Below are positions 39,201 to 46,576 of a stretch of 64,000 bases of DNA, piece by piece. The notes beneath the pieces are model-generated. The model searched no databases. It was not told where the DNA came from and saw nothing but the letters and a program-made list of their open reading frames with translations. This DNA comes from Bacteroidota bacterium (lineage in GTDB: Bacteria; Bacteroidota; Bacteroidia; Chitinophagales; Saprospiraceae): contig JAHEAR010000019.1 in the NCBI GenBank assembly GCA_024642665.1, positions 1 to 64,000 of the forward strand, in the 5' to 3' direction. A program made the position numbers and the translations under genes. Position 1 is the stretch's first letter, and each line of letters opens with the position of its first letter.

Positions 39201-39220
39201 CGAGCCGATCGATCGGCTCG
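39201..39220. repeat. Perfect 20-bp palindrome
   Basis: CGAGCCGATC followed directly by GATCGGCTCG. It lies four bases before dispersed repeat copy B. Confidence 0.85.
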
Positions 39221-39223
39221 AGA

Positions 39224-39420
39224 GCGGGAAATATTTTTTACCTCATACTTATCCATATCGGTGCCGTAAACTCCATCCCGACTCTCATCGAGAGACATGT
39301 CCTGCCTACCCATCAAAAAACTAAACCAGAATGGCGAAGCCACATTCAACTCATCCTTCTAAACCAAAGAGACCGACAGGTATCTTGACTCAACTCATGC
39401 TCTATCTGAAAGTCAAAATA
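39224..39420. repeat. Dispersed intergenic repeat, copy B
   Basis: It matches copy A over its whole length and copy C over the last 150 bases. It contains CTCTC-ATC-GAGAG (39281-39293), a small perfect hairpin that is weaker in copy A, and ends in GAAAGTCAAAA like copy A. Confidence 0.85.
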
Positions 39421-39621
39421 GACCTGAGACTCGCAGTGAAGGCGCAGTCCTTCATCTGTAGACCTAAGACCTTAGACTAATTTGTCAGGCATTGACAGAT
39501 TTTCGAGGTGCAATTCACGACCCGCGATTTTTCGACCCGCGACGCGCGATTTAACCTTCTAACCTCTTAACCTTACTCATTAAACCTTTAATAGAAGTTA
39601 GACCTTATACGCGAGTCCTTA
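39421..39621. repeat. Word-repeat tract between repeat copies B and C
   Basis: It contains GACCTAAGACC-type words (the reverse complement of words near 22660), GACCCGCGA repeated with TTTTTC spacers (about 39520-39553), and AACCTTCT, AACCTCTT, AACCTTAC octads (about 39554-39577). No gene. Confidence 0.6.
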
Positions 39622-39779
39622 GCGCAAACTCCATCCCGACTCTCATCGAGAGACATGCCATACATAGCCATCAAAAAACTAAACCTGAATGGCGCAGCAA
39701 CATTCAACTCAACCTTCTAAACCAAAGAGACCGACAGGGATCTTGACTCAACACAAGCTCCGTCTGAAAGTCTAAAAAA
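39622..39779. repeat. Dispersed intergenic repeat, copy C
   Basis: It repeats copy B from the AAACTCCATCCCGACTCTC block onward, 358 bases downstream in direct orientation, and lacks the first 40 or so bases of A and B. The same CTCTC-ATC-GAGAG hairpin is kept. Confidence 0.85.
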
Positions 39780-39848
39780 CCGTTGACCCCTGAACTACCT
39801 CCTACATCGGAGTTCAGGGCAAGCCTTTTGGTCGTGCTCAGTCGCTGA

Positions 39849-39864
39849 TTCCGATCGATCGGAA
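39849..39864. repeat. Perfect 16-bp palindrome
   Basis: TTCCGATC followed directly by GATCGGAA. It shares the CCGATCGATCGG core with 39201-39220 and, less one base, with 46405-46420. Confidence 0.8.
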
Positions 39865-39977
39865 ATGTCGCAAGAGACTATGGCCATGGCGAAAGCGAAT
39901 CACCCATTTCTTTTAACGTCCAATTCCACTTTTCTCTGTAATAACTCCTAATTTCACTTCCACAAAAAACAAAAGGC

Positions 39978-40529
39978 ATGAAACTCAAATTCAACTCCCC
40001 GGTCATCCTCACATTCTCTTTGATATGTGTAGCAGTATTTTTTCTGGATAAGGTCATGGTGGGGACACTCATGCCATACTTTACCCTCGGACATGTCAGT
40101 ACTTCCAATCCGATTTCGCTGCTGACCCTCTTTACCCATGTGCTTGGGCATGGCAGTATCGAACACCTCATAGGCAATCTCACGTTTATTCTTTTATTGG
40201 GTCCCATCGTCGAAGAGAAGTATGGTGACAGACGCACCTTGTTGATGATGATCATCACCGCCTTTGTCACCGGTATTTTAAATCTGCTATTTTTTCACAC
40301 CGGCCTGATGGGTGCCAGCGGGATCGTCTTTATGTTGATTTTACTTGTGAGTTTTACCAATACAAAGAGTGGAGAAATCCCGGTGACATTTATCCTGGTC
40401 GCCTTGCTTTTTATCGGAAAAGAAGTCATTCAAAGTCTGGCTACTGACCAAATCTCCCAATTTGCGCATATCATGGGCGGCGTTTGCGGAAGTATTTTTG
40501 GATTCATAAGCAGACCGGGCAAGTCCTGA
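39978..40529 (+). CDS. Rhomboid-family intramembrane serine protease
   Basis: 183 residues, six membrane segments, the minimal rhomboid core. Rhomboids cleave substrates inside the membrane with a Ser-His dyad. Ser114 lies in GASG (112-115) and His164 in AHIMGG (163-168). HVLGHGSIEHLIGN (54-67) supplies the conserved His-Asn region of helix 2. There are no extra cytoplasmic domains. It is divergent from the S41 protease. The substrate is unknown. Confidence 0.92.
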   Translation: MKLKFNSPVILTFSLICVAVFFLDKVMVGTLMPYFTLGHVSTSNPISLLTLFTHVLGHGSIEHLIGNLTFILLLGPIVEEKYGDRRTLLMMIITAFVTGILNLLFFHTGLMGASGIVFMLILLVSFTNTKSGEIPVTFILVALLFIGKEVIQSLATDQISQFAHIMGGVCGSIFGFISRPGKS

Positions 40530-40724
40530 TAGCTTTACAATGTATAGATTTCTACTGTTTTAAAAAGATTTCAGACCGTCTTACCAATACACAATTTGCC
40601 ATTTAGTCGATACCACAGCAGGTATTGTAGAGAACTTACCCCAAAATGGACCCTTCAGTTCCTCTCAGTTTGTATTTTGCAACTCAATTTTGGAATATCC
40701 ACTCATCACTTCCCATACTTACTT

Positions 40725-42875
40725 ATGAAATCATTTATTTTTCTTTCGCTTCTGGCATTAACTATGACCATCGGCTGTACATCTGCTGATACAAAATCAC
40801 AAAAATTGGAATACCCTGTTACCAACAAGATTGATCACGTCGATACCTACTTTGGTGTTGAAGTCGCAGACCCGTATCGATGGCTTGAAGATGATACTTC
40901 AAAAGCGACTACAGACTGGGTGGTTGCAGAAAACAAAGTCACTTTTGGATATCTCGATCAGATCGATTGGAGAGCTAATCTGAAAAAACGAATTGAATCA
41001 CTGGTGGACTATGAGCGCGTTTCTGCACCGTTTAAACGAGGTGATTTCGAATACTATTATCGCAATACCGGTCTTCAAAACCATAGCGTACTTTTCCGCA
41101 AGCCTGTTGATGAGAAGGACGCAGAACCGGAAGTGTACCTTGATCCAAATGGATTTTCCACAGATGGCACGACGGGACTGTCCGGTATTTCATTTACAGA
41201 TGATGGTGCATTGTCAGCACACCAGATCACGGAAGGTGGTTCAGACTGGCGCAAGGTCATCGTCATGGATGCCATTAAAAAAGTAGTCCTCGAAGACACC
41301 CTGATCAATGTCAAATTCAGCGGCACATCCTGGTATAAGAATGAGGGATTCTATTACAGCAGTTACGACAATCCAAAAGACGGCAGTCAGCTGTCCGGTA
41401 AAACGCAACTTCATAAATTGTATTATCACAAACTTGGTACACCGCAGTCCACGGATGTTTTGGTCTTTGGTGGTGAGAAACAACCAAATCGATACATTGG
41501 CGGATACGTCACAGAGGATAATAATTACCTCATCATATCTGCAGCAGAAAATACCAGTGGAAATCAGTTATATGTCAAGTCTCTTTCAAGTCCAAACAAT
41601 CCATTGATTCAAATCGATGATGATTACTTTACAGAAATCAACTACGTGGAAAATGACGGCACGAGATTTTTACTTTCTACGAATATTGATGCCCCTAATT
41701 ACAGAGTCATTGCTGTCGATATAATGAATCCGGGAAAAGATAAGTGGATAGATGTCATACCGGAAACCAAAAATGTGCTTAGCGCTGGTTCAGGAGGAGG
41801 TTATTTGTTTGCCTCTTATCTGATCGATGCCAAAACAGCTGTCAAACAATACAAAACGGATGGAACTCTGGTAAGGGATATTGAATTGCCGGGGATTGGC
41901 ACCGCTTCCGGATTTGGAGCAAAGAAAACAGAGAAAGATTTCTATTACTCTTTCACTTCTTTTACAAACCCTTCGTCCATTTATCATTATGATATGGAAA
42001 GTGGAGAGTCCGCCTTGTACTTACAGCCAAAAGTTGATTTCGTACCAGATGACTATGAAACAAAGCAGATTTTTTATACCAGTAAGGATGGCACAAAGGT
42101 GCCGATGTTTATCGTCTATAAAAAAGGTATAGTCCTGGATGGCACTAATCCAACGATGCTATACGCTTATGGTGGTTTCAATATAAGCCTGACACCAAAC
42201 TTTAGCGCGATGCGTGTAGCCTGGTTGGAGCAGGGTGGTATCTGGGCGCAGCCAAATCTTAGAGGGGGTGGCGAATATGGTGAGGAGTGGCATGCGGCCG
42301 GTACCAAAATGAAAAAGCAAAATGTCTTTGATGACTTTATTGCTGCCGCAGAATATCTGATCAAAGAGAAATATACCTCATCTGAAAGACTGGCCATATA
42401 TGGTGGATCCAATGGAGGTCTTCTTGTTGGTGCCACAATGGCACAGCGACCTGATTTGATGAAAGTGGCTATTCCGGCAGTGGGTGTGATGGATATGCTG
42501 AGATATCACACCTTTACAGCGGGTGCAGGGTGGTCAGCAGACTATGGTACGGCTGAGGACTCCAGGGAAATGTTTGAATACCTTAAAGCCTACAGCCCCG
42601 TGCATGCCTTAAAGCCTGGGACATCCTATCCGGCTACCATGATCACGACCGCTGATCATGATGACAGGGTAGTGCCGGCACATTCTTTTAAATTTGCAGC
42701 TGTCCTGCAGGAATGTCAGGCAGGCGATGCCCCAACCTTAATTCGGATTCAGACGAATGCCGGACATGGAACGGTGTCAACGACTCAACAAATTGAATTA
42801 CAAACAGATATGTTTGCCTTCGCCTGGGAAAATATGGGTTTCAAACCTGACTTTTCAGCGACAGTAAAAGATTAA
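40725..42875 (+). CDS. Prolyl oligopeptidase family (S9A) peptidase, predicted lipoprotein
   Basis: 716 residues from ATG 40725. An in-frame upstream extension is possible but would bury the signal peptide. S9A enzymes cut short peptides after Pro. The N-terminus has a lipobox (TIGCTS, Cys18), so export to the periplasm is predicted. A seven-bladed propeller region (about 75-430) precedes the alpha/beta hydrolase domain. The triad is Ser562 in GGSNGG, the Asp in HDDRVVPAHS, and the His in NAGHGT. The DPYRWLEDD motif near residue 45 is the family N-terminal signature. A strong terminator follows the stop codon. Confidence 0.94.
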   Translation: MKSFIFLSLLALTMTIGCTSADTKSQKLEYPVTNKIDHVDTYFGVEVADPYRWLEDDTSKATTDWVVAENKVTFGYLDQIDWRANLKKRIESLVDYERVSAPFKRGDFEYYYRNTGLQNHSVLFRKPVDEKDAEPEVYLDPNGFSTDGTTGLSGISFTDDGALSAHQITEGGSDWRKVIVMDAIKKVVLEDTLINVKFSGTSWYKNEGFYYSSYDNPKDGSQLSGKTQLHKLYYHKLGTPQSTDVLVFGGEKQPNRYIGGYVTEDNNYLIISAAENTSGNQLYVKSLSSPNNPLIQIDDDYFTEINYVENDGTRFLLSTNIDAPNYRVIAVDIMNPGKDKWIDVIPETKNVLSAGSGGGYLFASYLIDAKTAVKQYKTDGTLVRDIELPGIGTASGFGAKKTEKDFYYSFTSFTNPSSIYHYDMESGESALYLQPKVDFVPDDYETKQIFYTSKDGTKVPMFIVYKKGIVLDGTNPTMLYAYGGFNISLTPNFSAMRVAWLEQGGIWAQPNLRGGGEYGEEWHAAGTKMKKQNVFDDFIAAAEYLIKEKYTSSERLAIYGGSNGGLLVGATMAQRPDLMKVAIPAVGVMDMLRYHTFTAGAGWSADYGTAEDSREMFEYLKAYSPVHALKPGTSYPATMITTADHDDRVVPAHSFKFAAVLQECQAGDAPTLIRIQTNAGHGTVSTTQQIELQTDMFAFAWENMGFKPDFSATVKD

Positions 42876-42878
42876 ATC

Positions 42879-42905
42879 AAAAGCCCGGTTTGTCCGGGCT
42901 TTTTT
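42879..42905 (+). terminator. Rho-independent terminator after the prolyl oligopeptidase gene
   Basis: AAAAGCCCGG (42879-42888) pairs with CCGGGCTTTT over a 5-base loop, followed by a T-run. It is a perfect stem just after the stop codon. Confidence 0.92.
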
Positions 42906-42978
42906 ATTTTAAACATTAACCGGAGGTAGGTAAATATTGAATAATGGCTATCTTAGCCCCAATAATTCAATATACTTG

Positions 42979-43098
42979 ATGGAAACTCCCAACTATAGTC
43001 GTAAAGGAAGTTGCTTCCTGCAATTTGTTCTCTTTTTAGTCCTCTTCATCGTTATGTTGATCTGGATTTATTATAAGAACTTCGCGCTTAGTTTCTAA
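42979..43098 (+). CDS. Candidate 39-residue single-span membrane protein
   Basis: An ATG at 42979 opens a 39-codon frame ending TAA at 43096-43098. A polar, basic N-terminus (METPNYSRKGS) is followed by a continuous hydrophobic span (residues 13-32, FLQFVLFLVLFIVMLIWIYY) and a short KNFALSF tail. This is the layout of many small membrane proteins. It sits between a terminator and the convergent PfkB gene. No family is recognised and no clear ribosome site is seen, so the call rests only on composition and topology. Confidence 0.45.
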   Translation: METPNYSRKGSCFLQFVLFLVLFIVMLIWIYYKNFALSF

Positions 43099-43114
43099 GC
43101 CCACAATTACCATT

Positions 43115-44038
43115 TTAAAGTATTGGCGATTCGAAGTTTACCAGTTGGGTAAACTTATCCAGTCTGTGTTGTACTTCAATCGTGCCCAGACCTCTCAGGC
43201 CTTCTGTACCGAATTTTTCAACACAAAAGGAAGCCATCGCCGATCCACAGACGATGCCCTGCTTGAGCACTTCAAAGCTAATGTGATCGCGACTGGCTAA
43301 AAATCCCATCAGTCCTCCTGCAAAAGTGTCTCCGGCTCCGGTTGGATCCTGGACTTCAGTCAAAGGCAGGGCAGGGGCAAAAAACACCTGACCTTCGCCA
43401 AATAATAAGGCTCCGTGCTCCCCTTTTTTGATCACCAGATATTTTGGTCCCATCGCACTGATGACTTCACTGGCCGTCACCAGGGAGTACTCACCGGATA
43501 GCTGGCGTGCTTCTTCGTCATTGATGATCAGCAGATCGATATGGCCTAGAACATCCCTGAGGTCATCCATGGCAATATCCATCCAAAAGTTCATGGTATC
43601 CAAAGCGATCACTTTCGGACGCTTAGTCATCTGACCGATCACACTCTTTTGAATGGCTGGTGTGAGATTACCAAGCATAACATATTCACTATTACTTTCT
43701 GTTGGGCTGAGTACCGGATCGAAATCTGCCAGTACATTAAGTTCTGTGACCAGGGTGTCTCTGGCATTGAGGTTAAGGTGATACTTTCCGGCCCAGAAAA
43801 AGGATTTGCCTCCTTCAATGATCTTGATACCGGATACATCAGCCCCTCTTTCTTTTAACGCATCCAATTCCTTTTGTGGGAAATCTTCTCCAACGATGGA
43901 GACGATACTGATATCATCCACAAAGTAGGAAGCTGCCCAGGCTATATAGGTGCCGGCACCACCGACGATTCGCTCAGCTCGGCCAAACGGGGTTTCGATA
44001 TCATCAAAGGCCACAGACCCTACCACCAGTAAACTCAT
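43115..44038 (-). CDS. PfkB-family carbohydrate or nucleoside kinase
   Basis: 307 residues from ATG 44038 (MSLLVVGSVAFDDIETPFG). The frame stays open to 44185, but that stretch is repeat-derived and carries a -7 promoter box, so it is not coding. PfkB kinases phosphorylate sugars or nucleosides with ATP. Visible: the GGAGTYIAWAAS substrate region (27-37) and the ATP/catalytic motif DPTGAGDTFAGG (231-242) with the catalytic base Asp237. The substrate cannot be told. The gene is monocistronic by spacing. Confidence 0.9.
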   Translation of the reverse strand: MSLLVVGSVAFDDIETPFGRAERIVGGAGTYIAWAASYFVDDISIVSIVGEDFPQKELDALKERGADVSGIKIIEGGKSFFWAGKYHLNLNARDTLVTELNVLADFDPVLSPTESNSEYVMLGNLTPAIQKSVIGQMTKRPKVIALDTMNFWMDIAMDDLRDVLGHIDLLIINDEEARQLSGEYSLVTASEVISAMGPKYLVIKKGEHGALLFGEGQVFFAPALPLTEVQDPTGAGDTFAGGLMGFLASRDHISFEVLKQGIVCGSAMASFCVEKFGTEGLRGLGTIEVQHRLDKFTQLVNFESPIL

Positions 44039-44060
44039 TTCAGTATTTTTTATGAAGGGG

Positions 44061-44068
44061 CAAAGGTA
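44061..44068 (-). promoter_or_regulatory. -7 box (TACCTTTG) of the PfkB gene
   Basis: TACCTTFG-type motif, precisely TACCTTTG on the minus strand, 22 bases before the ATG at 44038. It matches TAnnTTTG. No clear -33 TTG. Confidence 0.45.
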
Positions 44069-44077
44069 AGCAAAGCG

Positions 44078-44106
44078 CATAGAGCATAGGGCATAGAGCA
44101 AAGAGT
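44078..44106 (+). repeat. Heptad array GCATAGR
   Basis: GCATAGA, GCATAGG, GCATAGA and GCAAAGA run head to tail. This is the one heptad array in the window not directly behind a stop codon. Confidence 0.7.
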
Positions 44107-44373
44107 TTATGGGGAAAAGTGTTGTCACCTTTGGCTTTGGTGTATATAAAGGCTGAAGAGGCGGAAAAGGCGGGTTGACTCGCATGGCTTATTTTCCCCC
44201 CTTAGCGGGATATACGAATTTAGCGATTGCACGGAGGGTTACCTCGTGTGGGGTAAATTGGGTTCCTGATCCCGATCAATCGGAATTGGAAGAAGAAATT
44301 AGGACATAGAATTATATGAATCATCTCGATTTGTTTAATCCTGTCACACGAAACTGTTTGACCAACCGAATGT

Positions 44374-44405
44374 CATCTTTTTGTGTTCGCCAGAGCAAAA
44401 AGATG
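44374..44405. other. Perfect 10-bp hairpin
   Basis: CATCTTTTTG (44374-44383) pairs perfectly with CAAAAAGATG (44396-44405) over a 12-base loop. No long U-run follows on either strand. Confidence 0.6.
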
Positions 44406-44494
44406 AAAGCCTGAAATAAAGAAGCAAAACAAACTACACATCCCGAGAAAAGAGAAAACGTAAAAGGGAGTTTTTCGTGTGACTAGACTTTTTG

Positions 44495-44523
44495 GTTACT
44501 TTTTTGGCAATGAAAAAAGTGAC
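44495..44523. other. 11-bp hairpin
   Basis: GTTACTTTTTT (44495-44505) pairs with AAAAAAGTGAC (44513-44523), one G-U pair, 7-base loop. It lies about 115 bases past the stop of the glycosyltransferase gene on that gene's 3' side. It may serve as its terminator. Confidence 0.5.
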
Positions 44524-44638
44524 AAACTGTTGAAATAGGGAATTCACCTTTATTAAGTAAAAATGTTTTAAAAAGGAATGAATAAAAATGGATTTTCAGT
44601 TCGTAGCAGTCCTGCAGATGAATTATAATAAAAGATTT

Positions 44639-45766
44639 TCACTCCCTCCAGTCTCCTTTCCTTCCCAAAAGCATCGCCAGCGAAAGCCGCAGGATATAAT
44701 AGAAATATAAAATCTGGAGTGTGATAATCAAACGGATGAGATCCGTGCGTTTGAAAAAAGTAGCAGCATTATTAATGATAAAATAGTCTGCAAGCCATTT
44801 GACGATCAATAGAATCAGAAAGGGCTTCCACGGTGTCAGGGCGAGTACCGCGGTAGAAAAAGTCACCACAAGTAATAAGTGATATAATCCAACAAAACTC
44901 CAAAGGTTTTTGATCACCTGACTTTTTAGCCCTTTATTTTTTCCTGCCCATCGAAGGCGTTGTGCAATCAAGCTATCCCAGGATTTTTTTCCTTGTGTGT
45001 AAACAGATGCTTTTGCAGATTTTAGAAAGGAAATCTGATCTGGATAGGCTGTCCTCATTTTTTCTATCAGAAACATATCATCACCCGAAGCATAATGATA
45101 ATTGCCTTCGTAACCTTTCACTTTTTTGAACACAGCTTTTGAGAAAATCATGTTTGCACCGCTGGCGATATCGTGCAACCCGGATCTTATCCCGGAGGCA
45201 GAAATCAACATCAGGGTGAGCTGCTCTGCTTCCTGCATTTTTTCCATCAGCGTATCACTTCCGGAAAGTATTACCGGGCCGGTTTGAAAAACACTATTGC
45301 TTTTAATAAATGCTTCCAGGGTAGTGTTCAGCCAGTTCTCGCCATGTATGCAATCTGCATCCGTAACAATGATGGTTTCGAATCTAGCCTTGTCAACGGC
45401 CAGGGTTATACCTGATTTTTTATAGGCAGGTTCGTAGATATATTCCGGGTAATCTTTCAGCCGATAGCATTGAATTTGTTGGCTGGTTATTTCACGGATT
45501 TTGTTCAGGGTGTCATCGGTGGAATGATCATCGATGATGATGATTTCAAAACGATCCTTTGAAATAGTTTGCTTCAGAATAGATTTAAGGCATGCCTGAA
45601 TGTTGTTAGATTCATTGCGGGCAACGATTACGATTGAGGTACCAATGTCTACGGGATTATCTGAAGTAGATTGGAAAACAGGTGTTTTGATCCAGTAATA
45701 AAGATAATAACCTTGCAGGCAGGTATAGAGAAGAGCAAAAACCCAGGCGATCCAGACGACTAACAT
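44639..45766 (-). CDS. Membrane-bound family 2 glycosyltransferase
   Basis: 375 residues from ATG 45766; a TTG one codon earlier is possible. GT-A fold enzymes of this kind add or polymerise sugars at the inner membrane. One N-terminal membrane segment (about 3-22) precedes the catalytic domain. Visible motifs: IIIDDHSTDDTL (nucleotide-sugar binding), VTDADC (metal-binding DxD), SGDD and QRLRWAGK (QxxRW acceptor motif), then two or three C-terminal membrane segments. The QxxRW motif is typical of processive or lipid-acceptor GT2 enzymes. It lies 22 bp behind a small membrane protein gene, probably in one operon. Confidence 0.92.
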   Translation of the reverse strand: MLVVWIAWVFALLYTCLQGYYLYYWIKTPVFQSTSDNPVDIGTSIVIVARNESNNIQACLKSILKQTISKDRFEIIIIDDHSTDDTLNKIREITSQQIQCYRLKDYPEYIYEPAYKKSGITLAVDKARFETIIVTDADCIHGENWLNTTLEAFIKSNSVFQTGPVILSGSDTLMEKMQEAEQLTLMLISASGIRSGLHDIASGANMIFSKAVFKKVKGYEGNYHYASGDDMFLIEKMRTAYPDQISFLKSAKASVYTQGKKSWDSLIAQRLRWAGKNKGLKSQVIKNLWSFVGLYHLLLVVTFSTAVLALTPWKPFLILLIVKWLADYFIINNAATFFKRTDLIRLIITLQILYFYYILRLSLAMLLGRKGDWRE

Positions 45767-45788
45767 CAAAAGGATGAATTAGTCTGCA

Positions 45789-46247
45789 TTAAAAGAGGTC
45801 TTTGTATTCGTTATCGTCTTTGGGTTGTGGGGCTTTTTGAATGGGCGGAAGATGCAGTTCAGTATCAAAATCATCCCGGATGACTTCTTCAAATTCGACA
45901 AACTCACCTTCTTTTCTGGTTTGATACTCCTGAGATATTTTTTTGACCTTTCTGTCCAAGATCGCTTTTCCAAATAAGAAACCGCTAAGAATCGGAAAGC
46001 CAATGACACTAAGCACTATGCCAAGAATGCCACCAAGCGGATTTCGCTTCAGCAGTGCCCACATGTATTTGATGAAGTTGAGGACAGTCCTGTAATTGAT
46101 GATCAGTGCACCGATGATCAGTACCGGTGCCACCCAGGATAAGACTGTAAATACGCCTTTCGCCAGAAAAAACAAACCCACAAAAATCATCACCATAAAG
46201 GCGAACCCTATAATGCCGTTAAATCTGATATTAAAACCTTGACTCAT
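45789..46247 (-). CDS. Conserved hypothetical membrane protein upstream of the glycosyltransferase
   Basis: 152 residues, no family recognised. Three hydrophobic segments (about 12-33, 35-52, 71-93) are followed by a charged cytoplasmic tail rich in Glu, Asp and Lys (KVKKISQEYQTRKEGEF, DNEYKDLF). It has no signal peptide or enzyme motif. It lies 22 bp before the glycosyltransferase start on the same strand, so the two are probably co-transcribed, and a helper role in that pathway is a guess from context. Confidence 0.7.
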   Translation of the reverse strand: MSQGFNIRFNGIIGFAFMVMIFVGLFFLAKGVFTVLSWVAPVLIIGALIINYRTVLNFIKYMWALLKRNPLGGILGIVLSVIGFPILSGFLFGKAILDRKVKKISQEYQTRKEGEFVEFEEVIRDDFDTELHLPPIQKAPQPKDDNEYKDLF

Positions 46248-46303
46248 TTATTTTAACTCGTTATTTGTTCAACTAATATAACTCCTTTCGGGAGGATTTG
46301 TTT

Positions 46304-46345
46304 ATTGAGTGATTGAGTGATTGAGTGATTGAGTGATTGGGTGAG
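46304..46345 (+). repeat. Octad array GATTGAGT, five copies
   Basis: An 8-bp unit (ATTGAGTG in another phase) is repeated five times, the last copy with one change (GATTGGGT). Confidence 0.9.
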
Positions 46346-46404
46346 TTAGGATCAATGCCTCTTGTCTTCCTATTTGTCGCTCACTCTGTCGAAATTTGAA
46401 ATTC

Positions 46405-46420
46405 TCCCGATCGATCGGGA
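46405..46420. repeat. Perfect 16-bp palindrome
   Basis: TCCCGATC followed directly by GATCGGGA. Same CCGATCGATCGG core as 39201-39220 and 39849-39864. Confidence 0.8.
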
Positions 46421-46436
46421 TCGTAATTTTTATTTT

Positions 46437-46576
46437 GCTCTTTGCTCTTCGCTCTTCGCTCTTCGCCCCATGCTCCCTGCTCTTCGCTCCCTGCTCTTCG
46501 CTCCCTGCTCCCTGCTCTTCGCTCTTCGCTCTTCGCCCCATGCCCCATGCCCCATGCTCCATGCTCCCTGCCCTAA
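46437..46576 (-). repeat. Array of 20 GC-phased heptads abutting a stop codon
   Basis: Twenty 7-bp units with no phase break, drawn from a few words: on the + strand GCTCTTC, GCTCCCT, GCCCCAT and GCTCCAT. The last unit (46570-46576) contains the TAG stop codon of the MsbA-like gene. On that gene's strand the words read GAAGAGC, AGGGAGC, ATGGGGC and ATGGAGC, which fit GCRNRGR when phased on GC. Confidence 0.93.

Larger units (their letters stand above)
39096..39977. other. 882-bp gene-free gap rich in repeats
   Basis: This gap between the divergent S41 and rhomboid genes holds no supported gene. It carries a 20-bp palindrome (39201-39220), dispersed repeat copies B and C, a word tract between them and a 16-bp palindrome (39849-39864), each listed separately. 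Short frames on both strands overlap the repeats and are not conserved between copies. Confidence 0.75.
44039..44638. other. 600-bp gap with heptads, near-palindrome and two hairpins
   Basis: The gap lies upstream of the PfkB gene and downstream of the glycosyltransferase gene. It holds a -7 box (44061-44068), a heptad array (44078-44106), an imperfect CCCGATCAATCGG palindrome (about 44270-44285) and two strong hairpins (44374-44405 and 44495-44523). No gene is supported. Confidence 0.6.
46248..46572. repeat. Word-repeat gap after the MsbA-like gene
   Basis: The gap is almost wholly repeats: octads at 46304-46345, a palindrome at 46405-46420 and the 20-heptad array at 46437-46576, listed separately. 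No gene. Confidence 0.85.

Noticed and set aside
39158-39388. Short frames on both strands over dispersed repeat copy B
   Set aside because: Not preserved in copies A and C, which have different stops and frame.
44039-44185. N-terminal extension of the PfkB kinase up to 44185
   Set aside because: The extension covers a -7 promoter box and a heptad array, and the conserved family start (LLVVGSVAFDD) begins at ATG 44038.
46304-46345. CRISPR-like regular array
   Set aside because: Units are 8 bp without spacers; there is no 20-40 bp repeat/spacer pattern and no cas gene in the window.
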